Assembly (NCBI GenBank): GCA_910584545.1
Contig: CAJUBC010000037.1
Coordinates: 1-24,079 of the forward strand
DNA: 24,079 bases
From: an uncultured Muribaculaceae bacterium
Lineage (GTDB): Bacteria > Bacteroidota > Bacteroidia > Bacteroidales > Muribaculaceae
Direction of reading: 5' to 3'
The notes beneath the pieces are model-generated. The model did not search any database. It saw only the letters and a program-made list of their open reading frames with translations, and was not told the DNA's origin. Below are positions 1-7,035 of this stretch, piece by piece (positions within the stretch are counted from its first letter, which is position 1; each line of letters opens with the position of its first letter). Made by a program: the position numbers and the translations under genes.

Positions 1-179
1 ACCACTTATTTTGCTGTATATCAGCATGATTACAACCTTTCTAAGGGACGACTACCTACATTTGTGGTGGCGGTAAGACAACTGAGTATATTTGGATCTC
101 CTCCAAGCACTTTCTCCGGGCCACGCATCTGCTTGTAAGTACGGGGACGCTTGAACAACAGCTACATCTTACAAAAAAC
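1..179. other. Window edge without a supported gene
   Basis: No gene can be supported here. A short plus-strand reading frame open from the window edge ends with TAA at 74-76 and contains a hydrophobic stretch, so it could be the last residues of a gene lying mostly outside the window. A minus-strand frame is open from 161 to 30 without a convincing start. Neither matches a family I recognise. The stretch 41-58 resembles, in inverted orientation, the last 30 bases of the window. Confidence 0.3.
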
Positions 180-213
180 AGGGCCTCGGAGTTTTATCCG
201 AAGCCCTTTTATG
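180..213. terminator. Bidirectional intrinsic terminator
   Basis: A 10-bp stem (GGGCCTCGGA with TCCGAAGCCC, one G-T type mismatch) closes a GTTTTA loop. It is followed by TTTTAT on the plus strand. On the minus strand the complement of the preceding A-run gives a U-rich tail. It sits 41 bases beyond the stop of the leftward 84-aa gene and would end that operon. It could also stop transcription entering from the left. Confidence 0.75.
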
Positions 214-253
214 TCAGTATTCCGTTTCTTCCGGACTGATCTGACGGCAATTC

Positions 254-508
254 TCAGCCGGCGTATTCCTCGGCTGCGGAGGCTATCGCCTCCTTATCGG
301 GAATCCAGCTGCCGTCGGCGGTCATCTCTACAAAGTCCATCGCGGGATAGCAGTCTATGCTATCGGGAAGGCCGTCGGCCTCCTCGCCATCGACCAGTCC
401 GACTTCGAGCGATTCCGGATTGATCGTGATCTGGGCGTCGTCATCGTAACTCTCGTCGGCGGCTATATATTCGCGGACTTTGTCTAAGATTCTTTCCTTA
501 AGTTCCAT
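254..508 (-). CDS. Small acidic hypothetical protein (84 aa)
   Basis: I do not recognise a characterised family. The protein is strongly acidic, with Asp and Glu making up roughly a quarter of the residues. It has no signal peptide or membrane segment, so it is probably cytosolic. A charged helical N-terminus (MELKERILDKVREYI) is followed by an Asp/Glu-rich stretch and a C-terminal segment with a DGSWIPDKEAI motif. It lies 30 bp behind the Bax-inhibitor-like gene on the same strand and ahead of a good terminator. That makes it the last gene of an argS, Bax-inhibitor-like, small-protein transcription unit. Even codon usage and the tight spacing support a real gene; the function is unknown. Confidence 0.75.
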   Translation of the reverse strand: MELKERILDKVREYIAADESYDDDAQITINPESLEVGLVDGEEADGLPDSIDCYPAMDFVEMTADGSWIPDKEAIASAAEEYAG

Positions 509-538
509 ACTATTCTCTTCTTACTGTTATCCAATAAA

Positions 539-1288
539 TCAGCTGCGGTCGCTGCCGCCGAAGATACGGAGGATGTAGAGGAACAGGTTGATGAAGTCAA
601 GATAGAGGTTCAGCGCACCGATTGTAGCCAGTTTGTCGGCCATGGCCGGGTCGAGGTTGGCGCGGGCAAGAGCCTTCACCTGCTGGGTGTCCCATGCCGT
701 GAGACCGGTGAAGATAAGCACTCCGGCTATCGAGATGATCCACTCGAATGTGCTGTTGGCAAGGAAGATGTTGACTACGCTTGCGATGATCAGGCCGATG
801 AGGGCCATGAACAGGAAGCTGCCCAGCTTCGTAAGGTCTGACTTCGTGAAATATCCATATACCGACATCGCGCCGAACGTACCGGCCGTGATGAAGAAGG
901 TATAGGTGATCGTACCGAGTCTATATACCAGGAAAATCGGAGCGAGCGTTATTCCCATCAGAGCGGCGAATATCACGAAGCAAGCGAGCACCGCGCCGGT
1001 CGACATCCGCGTGGCTCTGCTCGGAAGCACCCATGCCATCACGAGCATCGCTATAAAGGGAATCCACATCATGAATGCGTTGCCGTAGAACAACTGCAGC
1101 AACGAGGGCGAGCTTGCTATGCCGAGCGCGCAAAACGCCGAGACGAGAAGACCGATGAACATGCGCACGTAGACGCGCTTCATCACGGCATTGGTCTGAC
1201 GGGCCACTTCCTGACCTCCGTAAAACGGAGGGGGTGTCGGGGACTGATTCATGTAATCCATATAGTTTCGATTTATGTTTCTTTCCAT
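539..1288 (-). CDS. Bax inhibitor-1 / YccA family membrane protein
   Basis: This is a polytopic inner-membrane protein of the BI-1 (TMBIM, UPF0005) family, whose studied bacterial member YetJ is a pH-sensitive calcium leak channel. After a short polar N-terminus (MNQSPTPPPFYGG) there are about seven hydrophobic segments. The family's C-terminal signature is visible as TAWDTQQVK and YLDFINLFLYILRIFGG, with the two Asp residues that occupy the positions of the conserved pH-sensing pair. The start is placed at ATG 1286-1288. A GTG at 1316-1318 would abut the argS stop and add ten residues; a later ATG at 1250-1252 is also possible. The gene lies directly behind argS and is probably co-transcribed. 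The family call is firm; calcium transport in this organism is inferred. Confidence 0.92.
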   Translation of the reverse strand: MERNINRNYMDYMNQSPTPPPFYGGQEVARQTNAVMKRVYVRMFIGLLVSAFCALGIASSPSLLQLFYGNAFMMWIPFIAMLVMAWVLPSRATRMSTGAVLACFVIFAALMGITLAPIFLVYRLGTITYTFFITAGTFGAMSVYGYFTKSDLTKLGSFLFMALIGLIIASVVNIFLANSTFEWIISIAGVLIFTGLTAWDTQQVKALARANLDPAMADKLATIGALNLYLDFINLFLYILRIFGGSDRS

Positions 1289-1314
1289 ATATAACAAAAA
1301 CCTCGCCAATTCTA

Positions 1315-3093
1315 TCACATGCGCTCCGGCATCTCAATGCCGAGGAGGGTCATTGCAGCCTTCAACGTGCGGGCTACCACGTAGGAGATGAGCAGACGGC
1401 GGTTGCGCACATCGGGATTTTCCTCGCGAAGGATGGAATAGTCGTGGTAGAACTGATTGTATTCCTTGGCCAGGTCGTAGGCGTAGTTGGCCACCAACGC
1501 GGGGGAATAGCTGTCGCCGGCCTCGCGCACCACATTACGGAAATCAGCCACCTTACGGATCAGAGTCGACTCCTTCTCGTTGGGCTCACCCTCGATGCGC
1601 GCCAACGGATCGAAGCCTTCTGCCTTGCGGATCACGGAGCGGATACGGGCGTAGGTATACTGTATGAACGGGCCGGTGTTGCCGTTGAAATCGATGGATT
1701 CCTTCGGATTGAAAAGCATGTTCTTCCGGGGATCCACCTTGAGCAGGAAGTACTTGAGCGCACCGAGACCTACCATACGGGCAACTTCCGCAGCCTCGTT
1801 CTCATCCATGTCCTTGAACCTGTCAGCCGATGTCTCGCGGGCGGAGGCTATCATCGTGTCGATAAGATCGTCGGCATCGACGACAGTTCCCTCGCGCGAT
1901 TTCATCTTTCCTTCGGGAAGTTCCACCATACCGTATGAGAAGTGGGTGAGGTCCTTGCCCCACTTGAATCCGAGGCGGTCCAGAAGAAGCGACAGTACCT
2001 GGAAATGATAGTTCTGCTCGTTGCCCACCACGTAGATCATGCGGTCGATGGGATAGTCGCGGTAGCGGAGTTTCGCCGTGCCGATGTCCTGGGTCATGTA
2101 GACGGAAGTTCCGTCAGCGCGGAGAAGAAGCTTATGGTCAAGACCGTCGGCTGTGAGGTCGGCCCATACGGACCCATCCTCCCTGCGGTACATCTTTCCC
2201 TCCTCGAGGCCCTTGAGCACGAGTTCCTTTCCTTCGAGATATGTGTCCGACTCATAATAGATCTTGTCGAAGTCTACGCCGAGACGGCGATAGGTCTCGT
2301 CGAAGCCGGCATATACCCAGTCGTTCATCATCTTCCAGAGAGCGCGCACCTCGGGGTCGCCCTGCTCCCATCTGCGAAGCATGTCGCGGGCCTCGGCCAT
2401 GAGCGGGCTCTTCTCCTTGGCTTCATCCTCGGAGATATTCTCGCGCTCCATTATTTCCTTAACTTCATCCTTGAAATGCCTGTCGAAAGCCACATAGAAG
2501 TCACCGATAAGATGGTCTCCCTTCTTGCCGGTGCTTTCCGGAGTGGCGCCTTCGCCCCACTTCTTCCATGCCAGCATCGATTTGCAGATATGGATGCCGC
2601 GGTCGTTTACGATATTGGTCTTGACAACCTTGTGGCCGTTGGCCTTGAGGATCTGCGACAGCGAGTAGCCAAGCAGATTGTTGCGGACATGACCGAGATG
2701 TAGAGGTTTGTTGGTATTTGGAGATGAATATTCCACCATCACCAGGTCGGAATCCTCGGTGGCACGGCACATGCCGAACTCCGGGTCTGCAGCGATGTCA
2801 TGGAGCATACCGAGCCACCATGCGGGGTTTATGGTAAGGTTCAGAAAGCCCTTGACAACATTGAAATTCTTTACAGCAGGCTCGTTGGCCACGAGCCACT
2901 CCCCTATCTCGCGCGCCGTATCCTCCGGCTTCTTGTGCGAAATCTTAAGATAAGGGAACACAACAACCGTCATGTCTCCCTCGAACTCTTTCTTGGTGGG
3001 AGCGGGATTGACCGACGTCGGGTCGGTCTCGGCACCGTACAGTTCCTTCACGGCCTTGCTGACGGCACCGGATATAACATTCTCTATAGTCAT
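1315..3093 (-). CDS. argS: Arginyl-tRNA synthetase
   Basis: ArgRS is a class I aminoacyl-tRNA synthetase charging tRNA-Arg with arginine in the cytosol. The 592-aa length is normal for the family. The N-terminal additional domain (about residues 1-110) is followed by the nucleotide-binding signature HLGH at 132-135 in a PNTNKPLHLGH context. The KMSKS-type loop, KMKSREG, is at 396-402. The C-terminal part is the helical anticodon-binding (DALR) domain, ending in the usual short family ending (LLGIEMPERM). The start codon follows a TAnnTTTG box (3119-3126 on the minus strand), which suggests a promoter separate from the upstream phosphohydrolase gene. The stop codon is 27 bases before the Bax-inhibitor-like start, so the two are likely co-transcribed. 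Confidence 0.98.
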   Translation of the reverse strand: MTIENVISGAVSKAVKELYGAETDPTSVNPAPTKKEFEGDMTVVVFPYLKISHKKPEDTAREIGEWLVANEPAVKNFNVVKGFLNLTINPAWWLGMLHDIAADPEFGMCRATEDSDLVMVEYSSPNTNKPLHLGHVRNNLLGYSLSQILKANGHKVVKTNIVNDRGIHICKSMLAWKKWGEGATPESTGKKGDHLIGDFYVAFDRHFKDEVKEIMERENISEDEAKEKSPLMAEARDMLRRWEQGDPEVRALWKMMNDWVYAGFDETYRRLGVDFDKIYYESDTYLEGKELVLKGLEEGKMYRREDGSVWADLTADGLDHKLLLRADGTSVYMTQDIGTAKLRYRDYPIDRMIYVVGNEQNYHFQVLSLLLDRLGFKWGKDLTHFSYGMVELPEGKMKSREGTVVDADDLIDTMIASARETSADRFKDMDENEAAEVARMVGLGALKYFLLKVDPRKNMLFNPKESIDFNGNTGPFIQYTYARIRSVIRKAEGFDPLARIEGEPNEKESTLIRKVADFRNVVREAGDSYSPALVANYAYDLAKEYNQFYHDYSILREENPDVRNRRLLISYVVARTLKAAMTLLGIEMPERM

Positions 3094-3118
3094 TATTACT
3101 CTATTCTTGGATTTTTTG

Positions 3119-3126
3119 CAAAATTA
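3119..3126 (-). promoter_or_regulatory. Bacteroidota -7 box upstream of argS
   Basis: The minus strand reads TAATTTTG, an exact TAnnTTTG match, 26 bases upstream of the argS ATG. No good TTTG -33 element is present at 19-21 bases, so only half of the promoter consensus is seen. Confidence 0.45.
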
Positions 3127-3173
3127 CTGAAATTTCGCGAATTTTCTACTCCCTCCCATCCAAAAACCGAATA

Positions 3174-4289
3174 TTACCTGTTGAATTCGAATTCGGCGGT
3201 GAGGGGATAGTGGTCACTGCTTTTCAGCTTTCCTTTCTTCACCGAGAGGGGACGGAGGCCTCCACGGTAAAATATCTGGTCGATATGGAACCAGAAAAGA
3301 TGCTGATTGTAGGTTATCATCGGGCCGAAACCGGTCTGGGCGTACGCGTCTTTCAGACCCTCGTCGCGGAGGAGTCGGTATGAATAGCTTTCCGGCACAT
3401 CGTTGAAGTCTCCGCACACTATCAGCGGTCCGTCAATCTTACGCAATGCCGTGCGCAGGTTCTCCACATCCGTCTTGCGTTTGCGGAAACCCTCCCCCAT
3501 CTTCGACCAGATGGTACCTTTCATCTCGCGCACACTCTCTTTGGCAGTCTCCACATTCTTGACATCGGTCACAACGCGACGCTCCTCGTCGGTAAGATTG
3601 TACGATTTGAAATGGATGTTGACAAGCGTGAGAGGATGTCCCTTCACATCAATCTTATAGAACGTATAGCAATAAGGGTCGAACCGATTGTCTATAAGTG
3701 ACCCGGCTCGGATTTCCCTGACCGGGAATTTCGACAGCACCTTGGTGTCGCTTGCCCCCGTAGCTCCTGCCCAGTATGGATAGACCGCACGGAGCGAGTC
3801 GCGGAGCTCGCGCGTGAAATTCGGTATCTCCTCCGGGTCGTCCCAGTCCTTCACTTCCTGCAGGCACACGATGTCGGCTCCTGAATGCAGAACATACTCG
3901 AACGACCTGTTGCCCTCCTGCGCATCCTCCTGCTGCTGATCGATGCCATGCACTATATTATAGGTGAGGAGCGTGAAGGTATTGGCCGGATTCTCGGCGG
4001 ATTTCGAGAAACCGAGCGGCGTGATGGCGGCAAGCGCGGACCATGAGGCCACCAGGGAGAGTATACCGAGACCGCCCGTGATCCATTTCCCGCCGATAAA
4101 CCACAGAATGGATATTATCAGCGTGGCCACGGCCAGATAGGGCGCCGTGAGGCACAGGATTGAGGGTAGAGTGAAGAAATCCGGTGTGAAACGGCCGCCG
4201 TATGCCGCAAAGATGGTCAATATGAAAATCAGGATAGACACTATCCTGAGGATTGTTCTGACTATCGGCTTAACAACAGGTATAAACAT
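3174..4289 (-). CDS. Membrane-anchored endonuclease/exonuclease/phosphatase-family protein
   Basis: This 371-aa protein has a hydrophobic N-terminal third with about three membrane segments (roughly residues 11-30, 44-66 and 71-90), followed by an EEP-fold catalytic domain. The fold's metal and catalytic residues are visible: TYNIVHG with Asn111, LQEVKDW with Glu145, the His226 region (NIHFKSY), GDFND at 293-297 and SDHYPL with His360. EEP enzymes are Mg-dependent phosphodiesterases acting on DNA, inositol phosphates or sphingomyelin. The substrate cannot be read from the sequence. The anchor suggests action at the membrane, with the catalytic domain probably on the periplasmic side. It is the last of three leftward genes behind the rhomboid pair, separated from them by about 200 bp. 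Confidence 0.9.
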   Translation of the reverse strand: MFIPVVKPIVRTILRIVSILIFILTIFAAYGGRFTPDFFTLPSILCLTAPYLAVATLIISILWFIGGKWITGGLGILSLVASWSALAAITPLGFSKSAENPANTFTLLTYNIVHGIDQQQEDAQEGNRSFEYVLHSGADIVCLQEVKDWDDPEEIPNFTRELRDSLRAVYPYWAGATGASDTKVLSKFPVREIRAGSLIDNRFDPYCYTFYKIDVKGHPLTLVNIHFKSYNLTDEERRVVTDVKNVETAKESVREMKGTIWSKMGEGFRKRKTDVENLRTALRKIDGPLIVCGDFNDVPESYSYRLLRDEGLKDAYAQTGFGPMITYNQHLFWFHIDQIFYRGGLRPLSVKKGKLKSSDHYPLTAEFEFNR

Positions 4290-4334
4290 TGAAGTCGTTA
4301 TACTAATTTACGTTTAATATAATTTTTGAAGAAG

Positions 4335-4476
4335 TATAAACTTTATGGTAATATTCATTAATCTTTCGGGCGTCTTTGGCCGCTATCATCGGGACCAACC
4401 TTGAGGTTGCTCCCTCTTCAATCGACCGAATCCGCTCCAAAATCTTAATAAATCTTACCATAAAAATAAGTTTAAA
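4335..4476. repeat. Degenerate 140-bp palindrome between rhomboid and EEP genes
   Basis: Two arms are centred near 4403. The outer segments 4335-4343 and 4468-4476 pair at 8 of 9 positions. The segments 4344-4361 and 4445-4462 pair at 16 of 18. At the centre, 4391-4400 and 4405-4414 pair at 9 of 10 around a TTGA loop. The parts between pair only loosely. It is not followed by a U-run, so a simple terminator is unlikely. It may be a decayed mobile repeat or an mRNA stem between operon genes. A 60-codon ORF overlapping it is explained by the repeat. Confidence 0.7.
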
Positions 4477-4489
4477 CGACTTCATTGCA

Positions 4490-5341
4490 TTATTTTAATT
4501 TTGACGATATGTCGTCGAGTTCTTTTCTTTCTTTTGCGGAGAGGGAGGCATATCCCGATATCCTTACTTTGTCAAGGAGTTCGTCAAGACGTTCATGCAT
4601 CCTTCTGCGCTCCGACAGTATGTCGGCCACGTTCTCTGCTCCCTCCTCCGAGGGATGGAATACCCTGCGTCGTTTGTCTTCTACTGGCTCCGGACGCGAT
4701 ACCGAGAATGGATTGGCCGGTCTGCGACGGCTCGCCAAAGCGAAGACTGCACCGAAAACAACGCCTCCCACATGGGCAACAAGAGCGCCTCCACTCGCTC
4801 CGAGCACAGTCAGCAGAATCGCTATCGGCGCGAGCCATTTCATCCTGACCTCTCCCACCAATAGGAAATTCACAGGATAGTCGGGCATACGTAGGGTCAC
4901 TGCGGTCATCAGCGCAAGGACGGCACCGCTGCTTCCGGCGAGCATCCCGCCGGAGTTTCCCCCGAGATTGCAGGTCACCAGGTAAAGAATACCGGCTGTA
5001 ATTCCTCCCCCGACATACGTCCACAGAAGGGAGTGCTCAGGCCAAGCATCGAGGAAGAATTTTCCGAACCAATAGAGCCACAGCATATTGAACAGCAGAT
5101 GGAGCACGGAAAGCTGCACTATCATATATGTGGCTAAGGTCCAGGGATGGCTAAAGAATATGCGGAGATCGGAAGAGAGGGTGAACAGCTTCACTATGCG
5201 GTCGGCCGCGCTGCCTGACAGAATGCAGACCGTCATCAGCACGACACTGAGAAAGATATTGGCCGCAAGCAGGATGGCGAGGACCTTAGAGCCTCCGCAC
5301 CAGTCAGCGACACGCCTTCCGATGGAATCAATAGAAGCCAT
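4490..5341 (-). CDS. Rhomboid-family intramembrane serine protease with C-terminal tail
   Basis: This 283-aa inner-membrane protein has the rhomboid catalytic elements: HLLFN (His81, Asn85) in the second-helix position, GSSG at 136-139 with nucleophile Ser138, and AHVGG with His190. It should therefore be active, cleaving transmembrane substrates within the bilayer. After the last membrane segment a polar tail of about 80 residues (205-283) runs through basic and helical sequence ending in SGYASLSAKERKELDDISSKLK. Such a cytosolic tail is typical of Bacteroidota rhomboids. Its start overlaps the end of the upstream rhomboid gene by 14 bp, so the two are probably translationally coupled. The two paralogues are clearly diverged. 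The substrate is unknown. Confidence 0.93.
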   Translation of the reverse strand: MASIDSIGRRVADWCGGSKVLAILLAANIFLSVVLMTVCILSGSAADRIVKLFTLSSDLRIFFSHPWTLATYMIVQLSVLHLLFNMLWLYWFGKFFLDAWPEHSLLWTYVGGGITAGILYLVTCNLGGNSGGMLAGSSGAVLALMTAVTLRMPDYPVNFLLVGEVRMKWLAPIAILLTVLGASGGALVAHVGGVVFGAVFALASRRRPANPFSVSRPEPVEDKRRRVFHPSEEGAENVADILSERRRMHERLDELLDKVRISGYASLSAKERKELDDISSKLK

Positions 5342-6089
5342 TGCCGTGGAGTGTGCCTTTCTTCTTCCAATACAGCATCATCGCGAGGCCGAAGAGCATT
5401 CCCCCGAGATGGGCGAAATGAGCGATCGTTCCACCCCCCTGCACTCCGAAGAAGAACTCAAGAACCGCATATCCGGCAACCATGTACTTGGCCTTGATCG
5501 GCACCGGTATGAAGAATAGATAGAGAGGCATGTCGGGAAACACGAAAGCGAAGCCGAGCAGAAGACCGAAAATCGCTCCGGAGGCTCCGATGGTCATCAG
5601 ATGGTTCTTCATATCGGCCATACCGGCGATGAATCCGGTATCGCCGGATGCCGCCGCCTGGTCCACGATCTGCTGCATGTGCTCGTAGGTGAGGCCGTTG
5701 AGGGCCGCTATGCCCTGGATGTAGTCATGACGCCAGGTCAGGGCCCATACCCCCTCCTGCACAAGTGCGGCTCCCACACCGCAGACAATGTAGAAGAGCA
5801 GATAGCGCTTTCCGCCCCACACGCGTTCCAATATCCGGCCGAACATCCACAGAGAGAACATATTGAAGAAAATATGCGTGATTCCGGAAGGATCATGCAG
5901 AAACATATAGGTGAACAGCTGCGCCGGATTGAACAGATCGCTGCCTATGTAATGCAGTCCGAGCCGGGGCAACAGCGTCCGCTCCGCGAAACCCGGGAAT
6001 ATGAACTCAACCAGCCAGAGCATGATGTTTATGATAAGCAGGTTCTTCGTAACGGGCGGTAAATCTATCCTTGAACTGAATGATGCCAT
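5328..6089 (-). CDS. Rhomboid-family intramembrane serine protease
   Basis: This 253-aa polytopic membrane protease is the first gene of the leftward rhomboid pair. Visible family residues are HIFFN (His72, Asn76), GASGAIFG with nucleophile Ser170, and HFAHLGG with catalytic His227, so the catalytic dyad is complete. A polar insertion of about 45 residues (around 120-163) sits between two membrane segments and is predicted to be a loop. Unlike the downstream paralogue it has almost no cytosolic tail (WKKKGTLHGNGFY). The gene diverges from the HU gene across a 487-bp intergenic region, and its 3' end overlaps the next rhomboid by 14 bp. The biological substrate cannot be inferred from sequence. 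Confidence 0.95.
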   Translation of the reverse strand: MASFSSRIDLPPVTKNLLIINIMLWLVEFIFPGFAERTLLPRLGLHYIGSDLFNPAQLFTYMFLHDPSGITHIFFNMFSLWMFGRILERVWGGKRYLLFYIVCGVGAALVQEGVWALTWRHDYIQGIAALNGLTYEHMQQIVDQAAASGDTGFIAGMADMKNHLMTIGASGAIFGLLLGFAFVFPDMPLYLFFIPVPIKAKYMVAGYAVLEFFFGVQGGGTIAHFAHLGGMLFGLAMMLYWKKKGTLHGNGFY

Positions 6090-6373
6090 TTCTAATTCAT
6101 TTTCTATCCTGCCCCGTCCCGAACCGAATGCATTGAATCAGGATCAGGGCCTATTATAACAAAACGTTTTTTTTCAAAAATTAATATTGAATGAGTTGAA
6201 AATTACACGGAGTCAAAACCACTGCCGGCTGATAAATGTTCATACCATAGTTGGAGATATTGCACATGACGCATATTTCAGGCTGATTTTCCGTAAATTC
6301 CCCACGGATTACCCATAAAATTACTGAAAATCGAAAAAATTCTGCAAAATAAAAGAATTTTTTACCGAAATTG

Positions 6374-6404
6374 TTTGTGGATACTTCATAATATGCTATA
6401 TTTG
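6374..6404 (+). promoter_or_regulatory. Bacteroidota-type promoter for HU
   Basis: TTTG at 6374-6377 and TATATTTG at 6397-6404 are separated by 19 bases. This is a full match to the TTTG-N19-TAnnTTTG consensus of the Bacteroidota primary sigma factor. Transcription should start near 6411, giving a leader of roughly 165 bases before the HU ATG. Confidence 0.8.
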
Positions 6405-6413
6405 TGGGCGTAA

Positions 6414-6469
6414 ATGTCCGAGACGGCATTATCGATACTCCAATCGCTGTCAGAAGCCCCTGCGGACAT
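6414..6469 (+). promoter_or_regulatory. Possible structured 5' leader of HU
   Basis: Right at the predicted transcript start, ATGTCCG (6414-6420) is exactly complementary to CGGACAT (6463-6469). Between them CGAT and ATCG can form a small hairpin with a 6-base loop. The pairing is short and could be chance; a role in HU mRNA control is speculative. Confidence 0.3.
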
Positions 6470-6576
6470 CTATAAGACCTCTTAAATGAAAAACCATATA
6501 CTAACCCGAAGACGACCCATAACCCTCCAGTGACAGATTCACGAAAGCGGAGCCGGCTTCACTAAAATTCACCTAT

Positions 6577-6840
6577 ATGAACAAGACAGATTTAGTAAAT
6601 GAAATCGCCGCCAAGGCAAATCTCAACAAAGTTGACGCCAAGGCAGCCCTCGACGCAGTTCTCGAATCAATCGCCCAGTCGCTCTCCAACGACGACAAAG
6701 TACAGCTCATCGGCTTCGGAACATTCTCTGTAGTTGAGAAAGAGGCCCGCACCGGCATCAACCCGCGCACAAAAGAGAAAATCGAGATTCCGGCCCGCAA
6801 GGTAGTGAAATTCAAACCGGCCGCAGACCTCGGCAAATAA
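6577..6840 (+). CDS. HU-family DNA-binding protein
   Basis: This is a small nucleoid protein that bends and compacts DNA as a dimer. The 87-aa length is close to the 90 of classic HU. An N-terminal helical part (MNKTDLVNEIAAKANL) precedes the GFGTFSV strand and the DNA-binding arm signature with RTGINPRTKEKIEIPA. The C-terminus VVKFKPAADLGK closes the fold as in E. coli HU-beta. The start is the first ATG after a long leader that follows a strong promoter. A strong terminator follows 25 bases after the stop, so HU is monocistronic and probably highly expressed. HU-beta is the likely orthologue, but Bacteroidota carry several HU paralogues, so no symbol is given. Confidence 0.97.
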   Translation: MNKTDLVNEIAAKANLNKVDAKAALDAVLESIAQSLSNDDKVQLIGFGTFSVVEKEARTGINPRTKEKIEIPARKVVKFKPAADLGK

Positions 6841-6864
6841 TTCATCTACCCTCCACGATTTATC

Positions 6865-6904
6865 CGGCCTCCGAAACCTCTGTTTCGGAGGCCGTAGTAT
6901 TTTA
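6865..6904 (+). terminator. Intrinsic terminator of HU
   Basis: A perfect 13-bp stem (6865-6877 with 6882-6894) closes a CTCT loop and is followed by TAGTATTTTATT. It is the strongest terminator-like hairpin in the window and lies 25 bases after the HU stop codon. Confidence 0.9.
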
Positions 6905-6973
6905 TTAGCCGCCAGCTCCAGGCAGTTCGGCCATATAGACGGGAATTTCTTAGCAGCCGTTTTGGTTCCGGAT

Positions 6974-7004
6974 TTTGCTGTCAGAAGATTTTTTTGTATT
7001 TTTG
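6974..7004 (+). promoter_or_regulatory. Bacteroidota-type promoter for the M3 peptidase
   Basis: TTTG at 6974-6977 and TATTTTTG at 6997-7004 are spaced by 19 bases, the same spacing as in the HU promoter. Transcription should start near 7011, about 25 bases before the ATG at 7036. Confidence 0.8.
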
Positions 7005-7035
7005 TCCCAAATCTTAAATCTATTATCTTAACAAT

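Larger units (their letters stand above)
6090..6576. other. Divergent intergenic region (rhomboid / HU)
   Basis: This AT-rich 487-bp region has no convincing gene; an 82-codon minus-strand frame at 6181-6429 lacks family features. It carries a strong plus-strand promoter for HU (6374-6404) and a leader of about 165 bases. On the minus strand, 6156-6184 contains TTTTTG and TATAAT separated by 16 bases. That resembles a sigma-70 arrangement and could serve the rhomboids, but it is not the Bacteroidota consensus. Confidence 0.5.

Noticed and set aside
4303..4485. 60-codon minus-strand ORF between rhomboid 2 and the EEP gene
   Set aside because: Nearly all of it lies inside the degenerate palindrome, with no family match and AT-rich ends; the repeat explains the sequence.
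6181..6429. 82-codon minus-strand ORF opposite the HU leader
   Set aside because: It overlaps the consensus HU promoter, has odd composition and no recognisable domain.
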